A stretch of 64,000 nt of DNA from Pseudomonas reinekei (GTDB taxonomy: Bacteria > Pseudomonadota > Gammaproteobacteria > Pseudomonadales > Pseudomonadaceae): NCBI RefSeq assembly GCF_001945365.1, contig NZ_MSTQ01000006.1, positions 186,001 through 250,000 on the forward strand, given 5' to 3'. Shown in pieces: positions 36,400 to 46,033 of the stretch. A model generated the notes under the pieces. The model did no database searches, was not told where the DNA came from, and saw nothing but the letters and a program-made list of their open reading frames with translations. The position numbers and the translations under genes were made by a program. Every line of letters starts with the position of its first letter. The first letter of the stretch is position 1.

Positions 36400-37437
36400 T
36401 CACACCCCGCCGACAACGGTGTCGTGCAACTGCACCATGGCCTCTCGCGCCCAGCGTGCGCTTAGGCGTTGCCCGGTCTGGTGTTGCGCGCTGCTGTCGA
36501 GCCACTGATTGTTGGCCTGGCTGATGTTCAGGGTCTGGCCGTTTTCCAGTTTCAGTTCGTAGCGAGTGGCGCTGCCCTGGTACTGGATGTCGTGCAGCAG
36601 ACCACTGACCTCGATCTCATGGCTGGCCAGCGGCCCCTCGGCGAAACGCACGTGTTCCGGGCGAATCGAAAACGGTTGTGGGTTGCCGCTCAATTGCCTG
36701 GCCAGATCGCCACGAATCACGTTGGAGGTGCCGACGAATTCCGCGACGAAGGTGGTCGCCGGTTTCATGTACAGATTGCGCGGCGAGTCGACCTGCTCGA
36801 TGCGGCCCTTGTTGAACACCGCCACCCGGTCGGACATCGACAGCGCTTCGGTCTGGTCGTGGGTGACAAAAATGAAGGTGATGCCGAGCTGGCGTTGCAG
36901 CTTTTTCAGTTCGCCTTGCATTTGCTCGCGCAGTTTCAAATCCAGCGCGCCAAGCGGCTCGTCCAGCAGCAGCACTCGCGGGCGATTGACCAGTGCTCGG
37001 GCAAGCGCCACGCGCTGACGCTGACCGCCGGAGAGTTGCACCGGCTTGCGCTCGCCGTAGCCGCCGAGGGCGACCATTTCCAGGGCTTCGGCGGCGCGCG
37101 TCAGGCGTTCGGCCTTGCCGACGCCTTTGACTTTGAGGCCGTAGGCGACGTTGTCGCGAACGTTCATGTGCGGGAACAGCGCGTAATCCTGGAACACGGT
37201 GTTCACATCACGCTGATAGGGCGGCAGGCCGGCGGCCTCTTCGCCATGAATGCGGATCGAGCCTGCGCTGGGTTGTTCAAACCCGGCGATCAGGCGCAAA
37301 CAGGTGGTTTTGCCCGAGCCGGAAGGCCCCAGCATGGAAAAAAACTCGCCGTCCTGGATGTCGATGGAAACCCGATCGACGGCTTTCACTTCGCCGAATA
37401 GACGGGAAACGTTGGTGAACTGGACTGCAAGCGTCAT
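36400..37437 (-). CDS. Polyamine-type ABC transporter ATP-binding protein (PotA/YdcT-like)
   Basis: 345 residues from ATG 37437 (GGAG about 9 nt before). Walker A GPSGSGKTT, Q-loop FQDYALFPHM, signature QLSGGQRQRVALARAL, Walker B VLLLDEPLGALD and a C-terminal TOBE-like domain (SIRPEHVRF). The open frame upstream (36 codons) lacks similarity and was dropped. Confidence 0.9.
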   Translation of the reverse strand: MTLAVQFTNVSRLFGEVKAVDRVSIDIQDGEFFSMLGPSGSGKTTCLRLIAGFEQPSAGSIRIHGEEAAGLPPYQRDVNTVFQDYALFPHMNVRDNVAYGLKVKGVGKAERLTRAAEALEMVALGGYGERKPVQLSGGQRQRVALARALVNRPRVLLLDEPLGALDLKLREQMQGELKKLQRQLGITFIFVTHDQTEALSMSDRVAVFNKGRIEQVDSPRNLYMKPATTFVAEFVGTSNVIRGDLARQLSGNPQPFSIRPEHVRFAEGPLASHEIEVSGLLHDIQYQGSATRYELKLENGQTLNISQANNQWLDSSAQHQTGQRLSARWAREAMVQLHDTVVGGV

Positions 37438-37547
37438 GGTGCGGTGCTCCAAAAAAGGCGAGGGCCGTCGCAGCGGCCCTGCCTGGACTTCTGAAAAAAC
37501 AGTCATTCGAAAATCAGTTTTTGCTTCTTGAAAAGCGTCGATCACAT

Positions 37548-37691
37548 AAAGTCGTTTCGGGAGCGTAGCGAGCGGCGATTAGCCGTGTCCGGCCAGCGCG
37601 CAGCCCCCGGAGCGTACGTCAGTACGTGAGGAGGCGAGCACTGCCCGGGCGCGGCTGGTCGACGCGCAGTAGCTACCGGAATGACTTTTAG
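37548..37691. repeat. ~141-bp imperfect palindrome between substrate-binding and ATPase genes
   Basis: The ends AAAGTCGTTTCGG (37548 on) and CCGGAATGACTTT (to 37688) pair, as do internal blocks, around an innermost perfect hairpin CGTAC-GTCA-GTACG (37613-37626). Folded as RNA it would be one very long stem with small bulges. It runs into the stop codon of the binding-protein gene. It could be a dispersed MITE-like repeat or an operon-internal processing/attenuation element. Confidence 0.6.
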
Positions 37692-38839
37692 CGGCCGCCC
37701 ATGATCGCGATGTAGTCCTGGGTCCAGCGGCTGTATGGCACGAACTTGCCGCCTTCGGCCTGCGGGGTTTTCCAGAAGGCGATCTTGTCGAACTGGTCGA
37801 AACCGTTGGTCTTGCAGCCTTCAGCACCGAGCAATTCACTGCCCTGGCACGCCGCCGGCACCGCTGGCAGCGAACCGAACCACGCGGCTACGTCGCCCTG
37901 GACTTTCGGTTGCAGCGACCAGTCCATCCACTTGTAGGCGCAGTTCGGGTGCTTGGCTTCGGTGTGCAGCATGGTGGTGTCGGCCCAACCGGTGGCACCT
38001 TCTTTCGGGATGGTCGAGGCAATCGGCTGTTTCTCGTTGACCAGGCCGTTGACCTGATACGGCCAGGCGCCGGACGCGACCACGCCTTCGTTTTTGAAGT
38101 CACTCATTTGCACGGTGGTGTCGTGCCAGTAGCGATGGATCAACGGCTGCTGGGCGCGCAACAGGTCGAGCACGGCCTTGTACTGCGCTTCGGTCAGTTC
38201 GTAGGGATTCTGAATGCCCAGCTCCGGCTTGGCAGATTTGAGATACAACGCCGCGTCGGCGATGTAGATCGGGCCGTCATAGGCCTGCACGCGGCCTTTG
38301 TTCGGTTTGCCGTCCGGCAGGTTTTGCGCATTGAACAGCACGCTCCAGCTGTCGGGGGCGGTCTTGAATACGTTGGTGTTGTACATCAGCACGTTCGGCC
38401 CCCACTGATACGGGGTGCCATAGGTCTGATTGTTGACCACGTACCACGGCGCATCCTTGAGGCGCGGGTCGAGGTTTTTCCAGTTCGGGATCAGCGCGGT
38501 GTTGATCGGTTGCACACGCTTGCCGCCAATCAGCCGCAGCGAGGCGTCACCGGACGCGGTGACCAGGTCGTAACCACCCTTGGCCATCAGGCTGACCATT
38601 TCATCGGAAGTGGCCGCAGTCTTCACATTAACCTTGCAGCCGGTTTCCTTCTCGAAACCGGTGACCCAGTCGTAGGCCTTGTCGCTTTCGCCACGTTCGA
38701 TATAGCCGGGCCACGCCACGATATCCAGCTGACCTTCGCCAGCACCGACAGCCTTCAACGGCTCGGCGGCCTGGACACTGGCACTGGCCAGCAGCGCGGA
38801 GGTGATTGCACTGAGCAGTGCGGTCTTGTGCACGAACAT
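37688..38839 (-). CDS. Polyamine-type periplasmic substrate-binding protein (YdcS/PotF-like)
   Basis: 383 residues with a signal peptide ending ASVQAAEP. The mature part starts LDIVAWPGYIERGESDKAYDWVTGFEKETGC and has NVKTAATSDEMVSLM, typical of the PotD/PotF family (group 1 extracellular solute-binding proteins). The neighbouring aminobutyraldehyde dehydrogenases favour putrescine or a similar diamine as ligand. It is probably expressed from a promoter upstream of the second dehydrogenase. Confidence 0.88.
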   Translation of the reverse strand: MFVHKTALLSAITSALLASASVQAAEPLKAVGAGEGQLDIVAWPGYIERGESDKAYDWVTGFEKETGCKVNVKTAATSDEMVSLMAKGGYDLVTASGDASLRLIGGKRVQPINTALIPNWKNLDPRLKDAPWYVVNNQTYGTPYQWGPNVLMYNTNVFKTAPDSWSVLFNAQNLPDGKPNKGRVQAYDGPIYIADAALYLKSAKPELGIQNPYELTEAQYKAVLDLLRAQQPLIHRYWHDTTVQMSDFKNEGVVASGAWPYQVNGLVNEKQPIASTIPKEGATGWADTTMLHTEAKHPNCAYKWMDWSLQPKVQGDVAAWFGSLPAVPAACQGSELLGAEGCKTNGFDQFDKIAFWKTPQAEGGKFVPYSRWTQDYIAIMGGR

Positions 38840-38923
38840 GGGGTTTCCCTCTTCTTTAAATTATGGTCGGGGCAGTGTTTGAACGTGGTGAAGCATGCCG
38901 TTGGCGGCTTGTTATTAGCGTAG

Positions 38924-40411
38924 TCAGAGATGTTGTCCGTGGCGCGCCATGATATGTCGCACCACGCTGTAGTCCTGGAGCGAATCGCTGGACAGGTCTT
39001 TGCCGTAGCCCGAGCGCTTGAGGCCGCCATGGGGCATTTCGCTGACCAGCATGAAATGGCTGTTGATCCAGGTGCAGCCGTACTGCAATCGCGCGGCGAC
39101 CTGCATCGCCTTGTCGAGGTTTTGCGTCCACACCGAAGACGCCAGGCCGTATTCCGAGTCGTTGGCCCACTCCACCGCTTGTTCGAGTTCCTCGAAGCGG
39201 GTCACGGTGACCACCGGGCCGAATACTTCGCGCTGGACGATTTCATCGCTCTGTTTGCAACCGGCGAGCAACGTCGGCTGGTAGAAGAATCCGGCCCCGG
39301 AATGTACGGCGGCACCGGTCACTCGTTCGATGTGCGGCTGGCCGAGGGCGCGTTCGACAAAACTGGCCACGCGGTCACGCTGGCGGGTGCTGATCAGCGG
39401 GCCGATTTCGTTGTCGGCGTCACGTTTGCCGGCGAAACGCAGGCTGCTGACGGCGGCGCCGAGTTCGGCCACCAAACGGTCGTGAATCCCCGCCTGTGCA
39501 TAAACCCGGCACGCGGCGGTGCAATCCTGACCGGCGTTGTAATAGCCGTAGGTGCGCACACCTTCGACCACCGCCTGAATGTCAGCATCGTTGCAGACGA
39601 TCACCGGGGCCTTGCCGCCGAGTTCGAGGTGAGTGCGCTTGAGGGTTTTAGCCGCGGCTTGAAGAATTTTCTGTCCGGTGACGATATCGCCGGTCAGCGA
39701 CACCATGCGCACTTTAGGATGGCTGACCAAATGGCTGCCGACACCTTCACCGCCACCGCAAACAATATTGATCACGCCGCGCGGCAGGATGTCGGCCAGC
39801 GCCGGCGCCAGGGCCAGGATCGACAATGGCGTGTGTTCCGATGGCTTGAACACCAATGTGTTGCCGGCGGCCAGGGCCGGGGCGATTTTCCACGCTGCCA
39901 TCATGATCGGGTAATTCCACGGCGCGATGGACGCTACGACGCCGATAGGATCGCGTCGCACCATGCTGGTGTAGCCCGGCAGGTACTCGCCGCTGAGCTG
40001 TCCGGTCTGGCAACGCACGGCCCCGGCGAAAAAACGGAACACGTCGACCGTGGCGCTCAGGTCGTCCTGACGGGCCAGGTGCAGCGGCTTGCCGCAGTTC
40101 AGGGCTTCGAGACGGGCCAGCTGGTCGGCGTTTTTTTCGATGGCGTTGGCGATGTCCAACAGCAGGGTAGAGCGCTGTTGGGGCGTGGTCCGCGACCAAC
40201 CGGCAAAGGCGCGATGGGCGGCGAGGATGGCGGCTTCGACTTGTTCGGTGCTGGCTTCGGCAATCTGCGTCAGGATTTCGCCCGTGGCCGGATTGATGAT
40301 GGGTTCGGCACGGCCTTGCCCGGCGACTAATTCACCATCGATCAACAATGCGGTGAACAACGGGGCCTGCGCGCCTGCCATTTTTCGGATTCTCTTTTCT
40401 TGTGTGGCCAT
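38924..40411 (-). CDS. patD: Gamma-aminobutyraldehyde dehydrogenase (copy 2)
   Basis: 495 residues from ATG 40411 (GGGAG close upstream). Same motifs as the copy at 33061: [33 protein letters not shown] and [15 protein letters not shown]. The N-terminus is about 20 residues longer. It is the first gene of the importer operon, directly downstream of the LysR gene. The two copies are paralogues, not a recent duplication, because many positions differ throughout. They may act on different amino-aldehydes. Confidence 0.87.
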   Translation of the reverse strand: MATQEKRIRKMAGAQAPLFTALLIDGELVAGQGRAEPIINPATGEILTQIAEASTEQVEAAILAAHRAFAGWSRTTPQQRSTLLLDIANAIEKNADQLARLEALNCGKPLHLARQDDLSATVDVFRFFAGAVRCQTGQLSGEYLPGYTSMVRRDPIGVVASIAPWNYPIMMAAWKIAPALAAGNTLVFKPSEHTPLSILALAPALADILPRGVINIVCGGGEGVGSHLVSHPKVRMVSLTGDIVTGQKILQAAAKTLKRTHLELGGKAPVIVCNDADIQAVVEGVRTYGYYNAGQDCTAACRVYAQAGIHDRLVAELGAAVSSLRFAGKRDADNEIGPLISTRQRDRVASFVERALGQPHIERVTGAAVHSGAGFFYQPTLLAGCKQSDEIVQREVFGPVVTVTRFEELEQAVEWANDSEYGLASSVWTQNLDKAMQVAARLQYGCTWINSHFMLVSEMPHGGLKRSGYGKDLSSDSLQDYSVVRHIMARHGQHL

Positions 40412-40512
40412 GTTGCTCCCTGTGACTGGGGCCGGCCGTCTTATATAGATGCAGCCAGACTAGTGCGCAGCCCCGAGGTCGACAAATACTAAATACTGAA
40501 GGTGGCGTTCGA

Positions 40513-41427
40513 TTAAATAGATGGCTTGCGACCGCCGTGGGGTTGCTCCCGCGCGACGGTGAGAAACGGGTCGACCAGCGCCGGGCGCGCCGTGCCGCGA
40601 CGCCATGCAAGGCCGACATCGAGGGTCTGGCTCAGGTCGGCAATGGGCCGCGCTTCAATGATGTCGCCCTCCAGCGACCACGGGCGATAGGTCATGTCTG
40701 GCTGGATCGACACGCCTAAACCAGCGGCCACCAGACTTCGCACCGCTTCGGTCGAGGCGGTGCGCAACGTGATGCGCGGTTGCAACGAAGCCGCCGTCCA
40801 CATGCGCTGGGCGTTGCGGTCCATTTCATCGACATTCAGCTGAATCAGCGGCTCGCGGGTCACGTCCGCGAGGTTGATGCTGTCGTGTTCCAACAGCGGA
40901 TGCTGGGCCGGCAGCCATAGCCGGTGGGGCGAGTGGGTCAGCACCTCGGTCTGCAAGGCGTGGCGGTCTTCGAGGTTGGAGAGGATCAGCACGCCGACAT
41001 CGATCTCGCCGCTGACCAGCAAATGCTCGATATACGGGCGCTCGTCCTCCATCACGCGAATCTCGACGTTGGGGTAAGCGCGCTGAAATCTTGTCAGCAA
41101 ATCCGCCAAGTAATAACCGGCCACCAGACTGGTCACCCCGATGATCAACTGCCCGGCCACCTGGTCGGTGCTCTGTTGCAGGCTGCGTTTGGCGTTGTCG
41201 ACGGTGGCCAGGATCAAGTGCGCCTGCCGCAGGAACTGATGCCCCTGGTGGGTCAGGGTCATGCCCTTGGCGTGGCGATTGAACAGGCTGACGCCGATCT
41301 CTTCTTCCAGTTGCTGGATCGCCAGGGTCAGTGTCGATTGGGAAATGAACGCGGTTTGCGCGGCGGCGGAGATCGAGCCCGTCTCGGCCACGGCGATGAA
41401 ATGACGGATCTGACGCAGGGTCATCAT
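40513..41427 (-). CDS. LysR-type regulator next to the polyamine locus
   Basis: 304 residues. It starts MMTLRQIRHFIAVAETGSISAAA and has the HTH AAAQTAFISQSTLTLAIQQLEEE plus an effector domain (GQLIIGVTSLVAGYYLADLL). It lies 101 bp upstream of the second dehydrogenase on the same strand. It is the obvious candidate regulator of the operon, though LysR regulators are usually divergent. The second ATG (41424) may be the true start. Confidence 0.8.
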   Translation of the reverse strand: MMTLRQIRHFIAVAETGSISAAAQTAFISQSTLTLAIQQLEEEIGVSLFNRHAKGMTLTHQGHQFLRQAHLILATVDNAKRSLQQSTDQVAGQLIIGVTSLVAGYYLADLLTRFQRAYPNVEIRVMEDERPYIEHLLVSGEIDVGVLILSNLEDRHALQTEVLTHSPHRLWLPAQHPLLEHDSINLADVTREPLIQLNVDEMDRNAQRMWTAASLQPRITLRTASTEAVRSLVAAGLGVSIQPDMTYRPWSLEGDIIEARPIADLSQTLDVGLAWRRGTARPALVDPFLTVAREQPHGGRKPSI

Positions 41428-41601
41428 GAAGGGATACCCGGTGGGCGGTTTTTTTAGATGGGTTCGAGTGTATATCCATTTTTAAGAAAGGCAGGATGGC
41501 TTCGAGCAACATCTGGAAGCACTCTCACCGCCAGGCCTCGGGCACTTTCGATCTAGGCTGGTGGCCTCAAGGTTCGGTAAACCTTTTAGTGGAGGCAAAA
41601 A

Positions 41602-42324
41602 ATGAACACCCGTGGATTGCTCGACCAACTCCTCAAGTCTGGCCAGGACATGTTGCAGAACAAGGCGGGCGGGTCGCAGAAACAGTCGTCCGGTGGCGGT
41701 CTGGGCGGGTTGCTCGGCGGTAGCGGTGGCTCGGGCGGCCTCGGCAGTCTGCTTTCCGGTGCCGGCGGCGGGGCCTTGGCCGCCGGGGCCATGGGCCTGT
41801 TGTTGGGCAACAAAAAGGTGCGCAAGGTCGGCGGCAAGGTGGCGGTGTATGGCGGCCTCGCGGCATTGGGCGTGATTGCCTACAAGGCCTATGGCAATTG
41901 GCAGGCCCAGCAAGGCACGGCGCCGAAAACCGAACCACAGACCCTGGATCGCTTGCCGCCGGCACAAGTCGAACAGCACAGCCAGGCGATTCTCAAGGCG
42001 CTGGTGGCGGCGGCCAAGGCTGATGGGCACATCGACGCCCGGGAGCGCGAGCTGATCGAAGGCGAGTTCACCAAACTCGACAACGATCAGGAACTGCAAC
42101 ACTGGCTACACGCCGAACTCAACAAGCCGCTGGACCCGAGCGATGTCGCCCGCGCCGCCAGCACCCCGGAAATGGCCGCCGAGATGTATATCGCCAGTGT
42201 GATGCTGGTGGACGAGGAGAGCTTCATGGAGAAATCCTACCTCGATGAGCTGGCGCGTCAGCTCAAGCTTGAGCCGGGTTTGAAGGTCGAGTTGGAGAAG
42301 CAGGTTCGCCAGGCCTCGATCTAG
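41602..42324 (+). CDS. TerB/DUF533 inner-membrane protein (YebE-like)
   Basis: 240 residues. A glycine-rich N-terminal part (GGLGGLLGGSGGSGGLGSLL, residues ~30-50) leads into a hydrophobic stretch (AAGAMGLLLG, GGLAALGVIAY). The C-terminal TerB-like helical domain has KADGHIDARERELIEGEF, an acidic pattern like tellurite-resistance TerB. YebE is envelope-stress induced in enterics; nothing here shows that. Shine-Dalgarno GTGGAGG at 41589-41595. The 174-bp gap from the divergent LysR gene has no further feature I can support. Confidence 0.82.
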   Translation: MNTRGLLDQLLKSGQDMLQNKAGGSQKQSSGGGLGGLLGGSGGSGGLGSLLSGAGGGALAAGAMGLLLGNKKVRKVGGKVAVYGGLAALGVIAYKAYGNWQAQQGTAPKTEPQTLDRLPPAQVEQHSQAILKALVAAAKADGHIDARERELIEGEFTKLDNDQELQHWLHAELNKPLDPSDVARAASTPEMAAEMYIASVMLVDEESFMEKSYLDELARQLKLEPGLKVELEKQVRQASI

Positions 42325-42333
42325 GCCCTGAAG

Positions 42334-42384
42334 AGATCGCAGCGGCGATCTTTGATCATTCCCACGCCGAACGTGGGAATGATC
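42334..42384. terminator. Double hairpin downstream of the TerB-family gene
   Basis: First hairpin AGATCGC/GCGATCT (42334-42351), then a perfect 13-bp stem GATCATTCCCACG / CGTGGGAATGATC around CCGAA (42354-42384). Neither has a U-tract. The second resembles small dispersed palindromes of Pseudomonas. The remaining 210 bp to wspA hold the wsp promoter region. Confidence 0.6.
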
Positions 42385-42555
42385 TGGCGCAAGGCAATCG
42401 CTCAATGACCATTCCACGGTCCCTTTCTACCGAATCACCCCTAACACCCGACCCCGCAATTAACGGACAGTCCCTACCCAGAGCCCGTCCCCGTTTTTTT
42501 GCGCGGGATGCGAAGTGGCGCGCAACCGTCTTATAAATGAAACAGCGCCCTCGGC

Positions 42556-42561
42556 TATACT
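42556..42561 (+). promoter_or_regulatory. Possible -10 of the wsp operon
   Basis: TATACT, 34 bp before the wspA GTG, is a good -10. No convincing -35 lies 16-18 bp upstream, so this is a tentative call. The leader contains GAGG (42583-42586) as ribosome site. Confidence 0.3.
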
Positions 42562-42594
42562 CCCCGCATTTCGAAATACCCCCGAGGACTGACT

Positions 42595-44217
42595 GTGAAG
42601 AACTGGACGTTGCGCCAACGCATTTTGGCGAGCTTTGCGGTAATCATCGCCATCATGTTGCTGATGGTGGTCGTCTCGTACTCCCGGCTTTTGAAGATTG
42701 AAAGCAGCGAGGCCAGCGTGCGTGAGGACGCTTTGCCGGGGCTTTATTACAGTTCCATGATTCGTGGCGCGTGGTCCGACAGCTATGTACACGTTCAGGC
42801 CATGCTCGGCCTCGAGCAAGGGCAGGGCTTCACGGCAGAGGAAGCGGCCAGCTTCAAGGGCTACGCTGCGCGGTTGAAAGAGCAGATGGAGCTCTACCGC
42901 AAAACGATTACCGACGAAGAAGACAAGAGCGAATACGCAGCCTTCGAAAAAATCCATGAGGAATACCATCGGATTCTCTCCGCGGTGATCGAGTTGCATA
43001 AACGCGACCAGAACGCCGAGGCCATCAACATGTTCACGACTGAACTGACCCCGACCTGGACAGCGGGTCGCATGAAGGTCAGCGACATTCTGCGGCATAA
43101 CAAGGCCGTGGCGGACGCCGATATCGCGGCCATTGATGACGCAGTGCTCACCGCCAAAGTCATCATGGGCATTTCCCTGGTGATCGCAGTGCTGGCCGCG
43201 GCCCTTTGTGGCCTGTTGCTGATGCGCGCCATCATGGCGCCAATGAACCGCATCGTGCGAATCCTCGAAATCATGCGCACCGGCGACCTCAGCAGCCGTC
43301 TGAATCTGGAGCGCAAGGACGAATTCGGTGCGGTGGAAACCGGCTTCAACGACATGATGACCGAACTCACCTCGCTGGTATCCCAGGCCCAGCGCTCGTC
43401 GGTGCAGGTCACCACATCGGTCACCGAAATCGCCGCCACCTCCAAGCAGCAACAGGCCACCGCCACTGAAACGGCTGCCACGACCACCGAAATCGGCGCG
43501 ACATCTCGTGAAATTGCGGCGACGTCCCGTGATCTGGTGCGCACCATGACCGAAGTGTCCACCGCGGCCGATCAGGCCTCGGTCGCCGCCGGTTCCGGTC
43601 AGCAAGGGCTGGCGCGCATGGAAGAAACCATGCACTCGGTGATGGGCGCGGCGGACCTGGTCAACGCCAAACTGGCGATCCTCAACGAGAAGGCCGGCAA
43701 CATCAATCAGGTGGTGGTCACCATCGTCAAGGTCGCCGACCAGACCAACCTGTTGTCGCTCAACGCCGCCATCGAGGCCGAAAAGGCCGGTGAGTATGGT
43801 CGCGGTTTCGCCGTGGTCGCCACCGAAGTGCGCCGCCTGGCCGACCAGACCGCTGTCGCCACCTACGACATCGAACAAATGGTGCGGGAGATTCAATCGG
43901 CGGTGTCGGCCGGCGTGATGGGCATGGACAAGTTCTCCGAAGAAGTGCGCCGCGGCATGTCCGAAGTGCAGCAGGTCGGCGAGCAACTGTCGCAGATCAT
44001 CCATCAGGTGCAGGCGCTCGCGCCTCGGGTGTTGATGGTCAACGAGGGCATGCAGGCCCAGGCCACCGGCGCCGAGCAGATCAATCACGCCCTGGTGCAA
44101 TTGGGCGATGCCAGCAGCCAGACCGTCGAATCCCTGCGCCAGGCCAGTTTCGCCATCGACGAACTGAGCCAGGTAGCCGTCGGGCTGCGCAGCGGCGTCT
44201 CGCGATTCAAAGTCTGA
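42595..44217 (+). CDS. wspA: Wsp methyl-accepting chemotaxis-like receptor
   Basis: 540 residues, GTG start. Membrane segment 1 at ~residues 10-30, a periplasmic four-helix sensor, membrane segment 2 at ~185-210 (GISLVIAVLAAALCGLLL), HAMP, then the cytoplasmic signalling hairpin with the conserved tip (QTNLLSLNAAIEAEKAGEYGRGFAVVA). WspA clusters laterally and responds to surface contact or envelope stress, activating WspE. It lacks a CheR-docking pentapeptide at the C-terminus. First gene of a seven-gene operon with overlapping stops and starts. Confidence 0.95.
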   Translation: MKNWTLRQRILASFAVIIAIMLLMVVVSYSRLLKIESSEASVREDALPGLYYSSMIRGAWSDSYVHVQAMLGLEQGQGFTAEEAASFKGYAARLKEQMELYRKTITDEEDKSEYAAFEKIHEEYHRILSAVIELHKRDQNAEAINMFTTELTPTWTAGRMKVSDILRHNKAVADADIAAIDDAVLTAKVIMGISLVIAVLAAALCGLLLMRAIMAPMNRIVRILEIMRTGDLSSRLNLERKDEFGAVETGFNDMMTELTSLVSQAQRSSVQVTTSVTEIAATSKQQQATATETAATTTEIGATSREIAATSRDLVRTMTEVSTAADQASVAAGSGQQGLARMEETMHSVMGAADLVNAKLAILNEKAGNINQVVVTIVKVADQTNLLSLNAAIEAEKAGEYGRGFAVVATEVRRLADQTAVATYDIEQMVREIQSAVSAGVMGMDKFSEEVRRGMSEVQQVGEQLSQIIHQVQALAPRVLMVNEGMQAQATGAEQINHALVQLGDASSQTVESLRQASFAIDELSQVAVGLRSGVSRFKV

Positions 44218-44753
44218 TGAACGAGATCACGGCTAAACGCACTGCCGTGAAGCAGGCGTTGCACGCGTTGTTCCTGGTGTTTCGCATCGGCAGCGAGCGC
44301 TATGCCTTGCAGGCCATCGAAGTGGTGGAAGTGCTGCCACTGCTGCCAGTGAAACCCATCGCCCACGCGCCGCACTGGGTCGCCGGGGTGTTTGCCTATC
44401 GTGGTGCGGTGGTGCCGGTGATCGACCTTAGCGCGCTGACCTTCGGTACGGCTGCGCAAGTGCGCACCAGTACACGGCTGGTGCTGGTGCATTACCGAGC
44501 GGAGAAAAGCGCGCAGGCGCAAATACTCGGGTTGATTCTGGAGCAGGCCACCGACACCTTGCGCTGCAACCCGGCGGACTTTCAGCCCTATGGCCTGGAC
44601 AATGCCCAGGCACCGTACCTGGGGCCGGTGCGCGAAGATGCTCAAGGCCTGCTGCAATGGGTGCGGGTCGCCGATCTACTGGATGAGCCGGTGCGGGCGC
44701 TGCTGTTTCCCACGCCGCCCCTGGACCTGACGCTGCTTGAGGACCGGTCATGA
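44217..44753 (+). CDS. wspB: CheW-like scaffold protein
   Basis: 178 residues, a single CheW domain (LFLVFRIGSERYALQAIEVVEVLP, VAGVFAYRGAVVPVIDLSAL). It couples WspA to the WspE kinase. ATG overlaps the wspA stop by one base and the 3' end overlaps wspC by 4 nt. Confidence 0.93.
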   Translation: MNEITAKRTAVKQALHALFLVFRIGSERYALQAIEVVEVLPLLPVKPIAHAPHWVAGVFAYRGAVVPVIDLSALTFGTAAQVRTSTRLVLVHYRAEKSAQAQILGLILEQATDTLRCNPADFQPYGLDNAQAPYLGPVREDAQGLLQWVRVADLLDEPVRALLFPTPPLDLTLLEDRS

Positions 44754-46033
44754 GCAGCGACCAGCGTTTTTTCGATTTCCTCAAGGAGCGCATCGGCCTC
44801 GACGTAACGTCGGTCGGCCCGGCGATCATCGAGCGTGCAGTGCGTCAACGCAGCGTGGCGTCGCAGGCGCTGTCGGCCGACGAATACTGGCGCACGCTGC
44901 AGGGATCAAGGGACGAGCAACAGGCGTTGATCGAGGCAGTGATCGTCCCTGAAACCTGGTTTTTCCGTTACCCGGAATCTTTCGCCACCCTGGCGAAACT
45001 GGCGAGCAGACGCTTGGCCGAGATCAACAACATGCGCGCCCTGCGGATTCTCAGCCTGCCGTGCTCCACGGGCGAGGAGCCGTACTCGATTGCCATGGCA
45101 CTGCTGGATGCCGGGTTCAAGCCGCACCAGTTCAAGGTCGAAGGCATGGATGTCAGCCCGCTGTCGGTGGAGAAAGCCCGGCGCGCGTTGTACGGCAAGA
45201 ACTCGTTTCGCGGACAGGACATCGCGTTTCGCGACCGGCATTTCATCGCCGAAAACGAGTGTTATCGGCTCAGCCCTCGCGTGCTCGATCAAGTACGCCT
45301 GCAGGTGGGCAACCTGCTCGATCCGGCGTTGCTGGCCAACGAGCCGTCCTATGATTTTGTGTTCTGCCGCAACCTGCTGATCTATTTCGATCTGCCCACG
45401 CAAAAACAGGTGTTCGAGGTGCTCAAGCGCCTGACCCATGTCGACGGCGTGCTGTTCATCGGCCCGGCCGAAGGCAGTTTGCTGGGGCGTTTGGGCATGC
45501 GTTCGATCGGCATCCCGCAATCCTTCGCCTTCAGCCGTCATAGCGCGGCGGAACCTGAACCGTTGCCAGTCTTCGCCCCTGCACCCTTGCCGTTATCGCA
45601 ACCGCAACCGCAACCGCTGCGCAATGTGCCGCCGCCAGCGCTCGGCAAGCGCCCATTCACCCGCGTTGAACGCCCTGTGCAAGCAGAGAAGCCGGGCCAC
45701 GCCGACGCAGCCCAGTTGCTGGCGAACATTGCCGCGCTGGCCAATGAAGGTAAGAGTGCCGAGGCGCGTGCCGCGTGTGACCGTTACCTGCGCAGCCACG
45801 AACCGGTGGCCCAGGTGTTTTACTGGCTGGGTTTGCTCAGCGATGTCGCCGGCAGTGTTCTGGAAGCCCAAGGGTATTATCGCAAGGCGTTGTACCTTGA
45901 ACCGCAACATCCCGACGCATTGATGCACCTGGCCGCCTTGCTGCAATCCCAGGGCGACACGGCGGGAGCCCGACGATTGCAGGAACGCGCCGCCCGCAGC
46001 GAGCGCGCCGCTGACAGTGAGCGTAAACGATGA
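44750..46033 (+). CDS. wspC: CheR-type methyltransferase with TPR tail
   Basis: 427 residues. The CheR domain has the SAM-binding motif LSLPCSTGEEPYSIAMAL and FVFCRNLLIYF. A proline/glutamine-rich linker (residues ~265-305, with PQ repeats) leads to TPR helices (VFYWLGLLSDVAGSVLEAQGYYRKALYLEPQHPDAL). It methylates WspA glutamates and raises kinase output. Overlaps wspD by 4 nt. Confidence 0.94.
   Translation: MSSDQRFFDFLKERIGLDVTSVGPAIIERAVRQRSVASQALSADEYWRTLQGSRDEQQALIEAVIVPETWFFRYPESFATLAKLASRRLAEINNMRALRILSLPCSTGEEPYSIAMALLDAGFKPHQFKVEGMDVSPLSVEKARRALYGKNSFRGQDIAFRDRHFIAENECYRLSPRVLDQVRLQVGNLLDPALLANEPSYDFVFCRNLLIYFDLPTQKQVFEVLKRLTHVDGVLFIGPAEGSLLGRLGMRSIGIPQSFAFSRHSAAEPEPLPVFAPAPLPLSQPQPQPLRNVPPPALGKRPFTRVERPVQAEKPGHADAAQLLANIAALANEGKSAEARAACDRYLRSHEPVAQVFYWLGLLSDVAGSVLEAQGYYRKALYLEPQHPDALMHLAALLQSQGDTAGARRLQERAARSERAADSERKR

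Noticed and set aside
42460..44100. 546-codon minus-strand frame opposite wspA
   Set aside because: Histidine/glycine-rich translation is the typical complement of a high-GC receptor gene.
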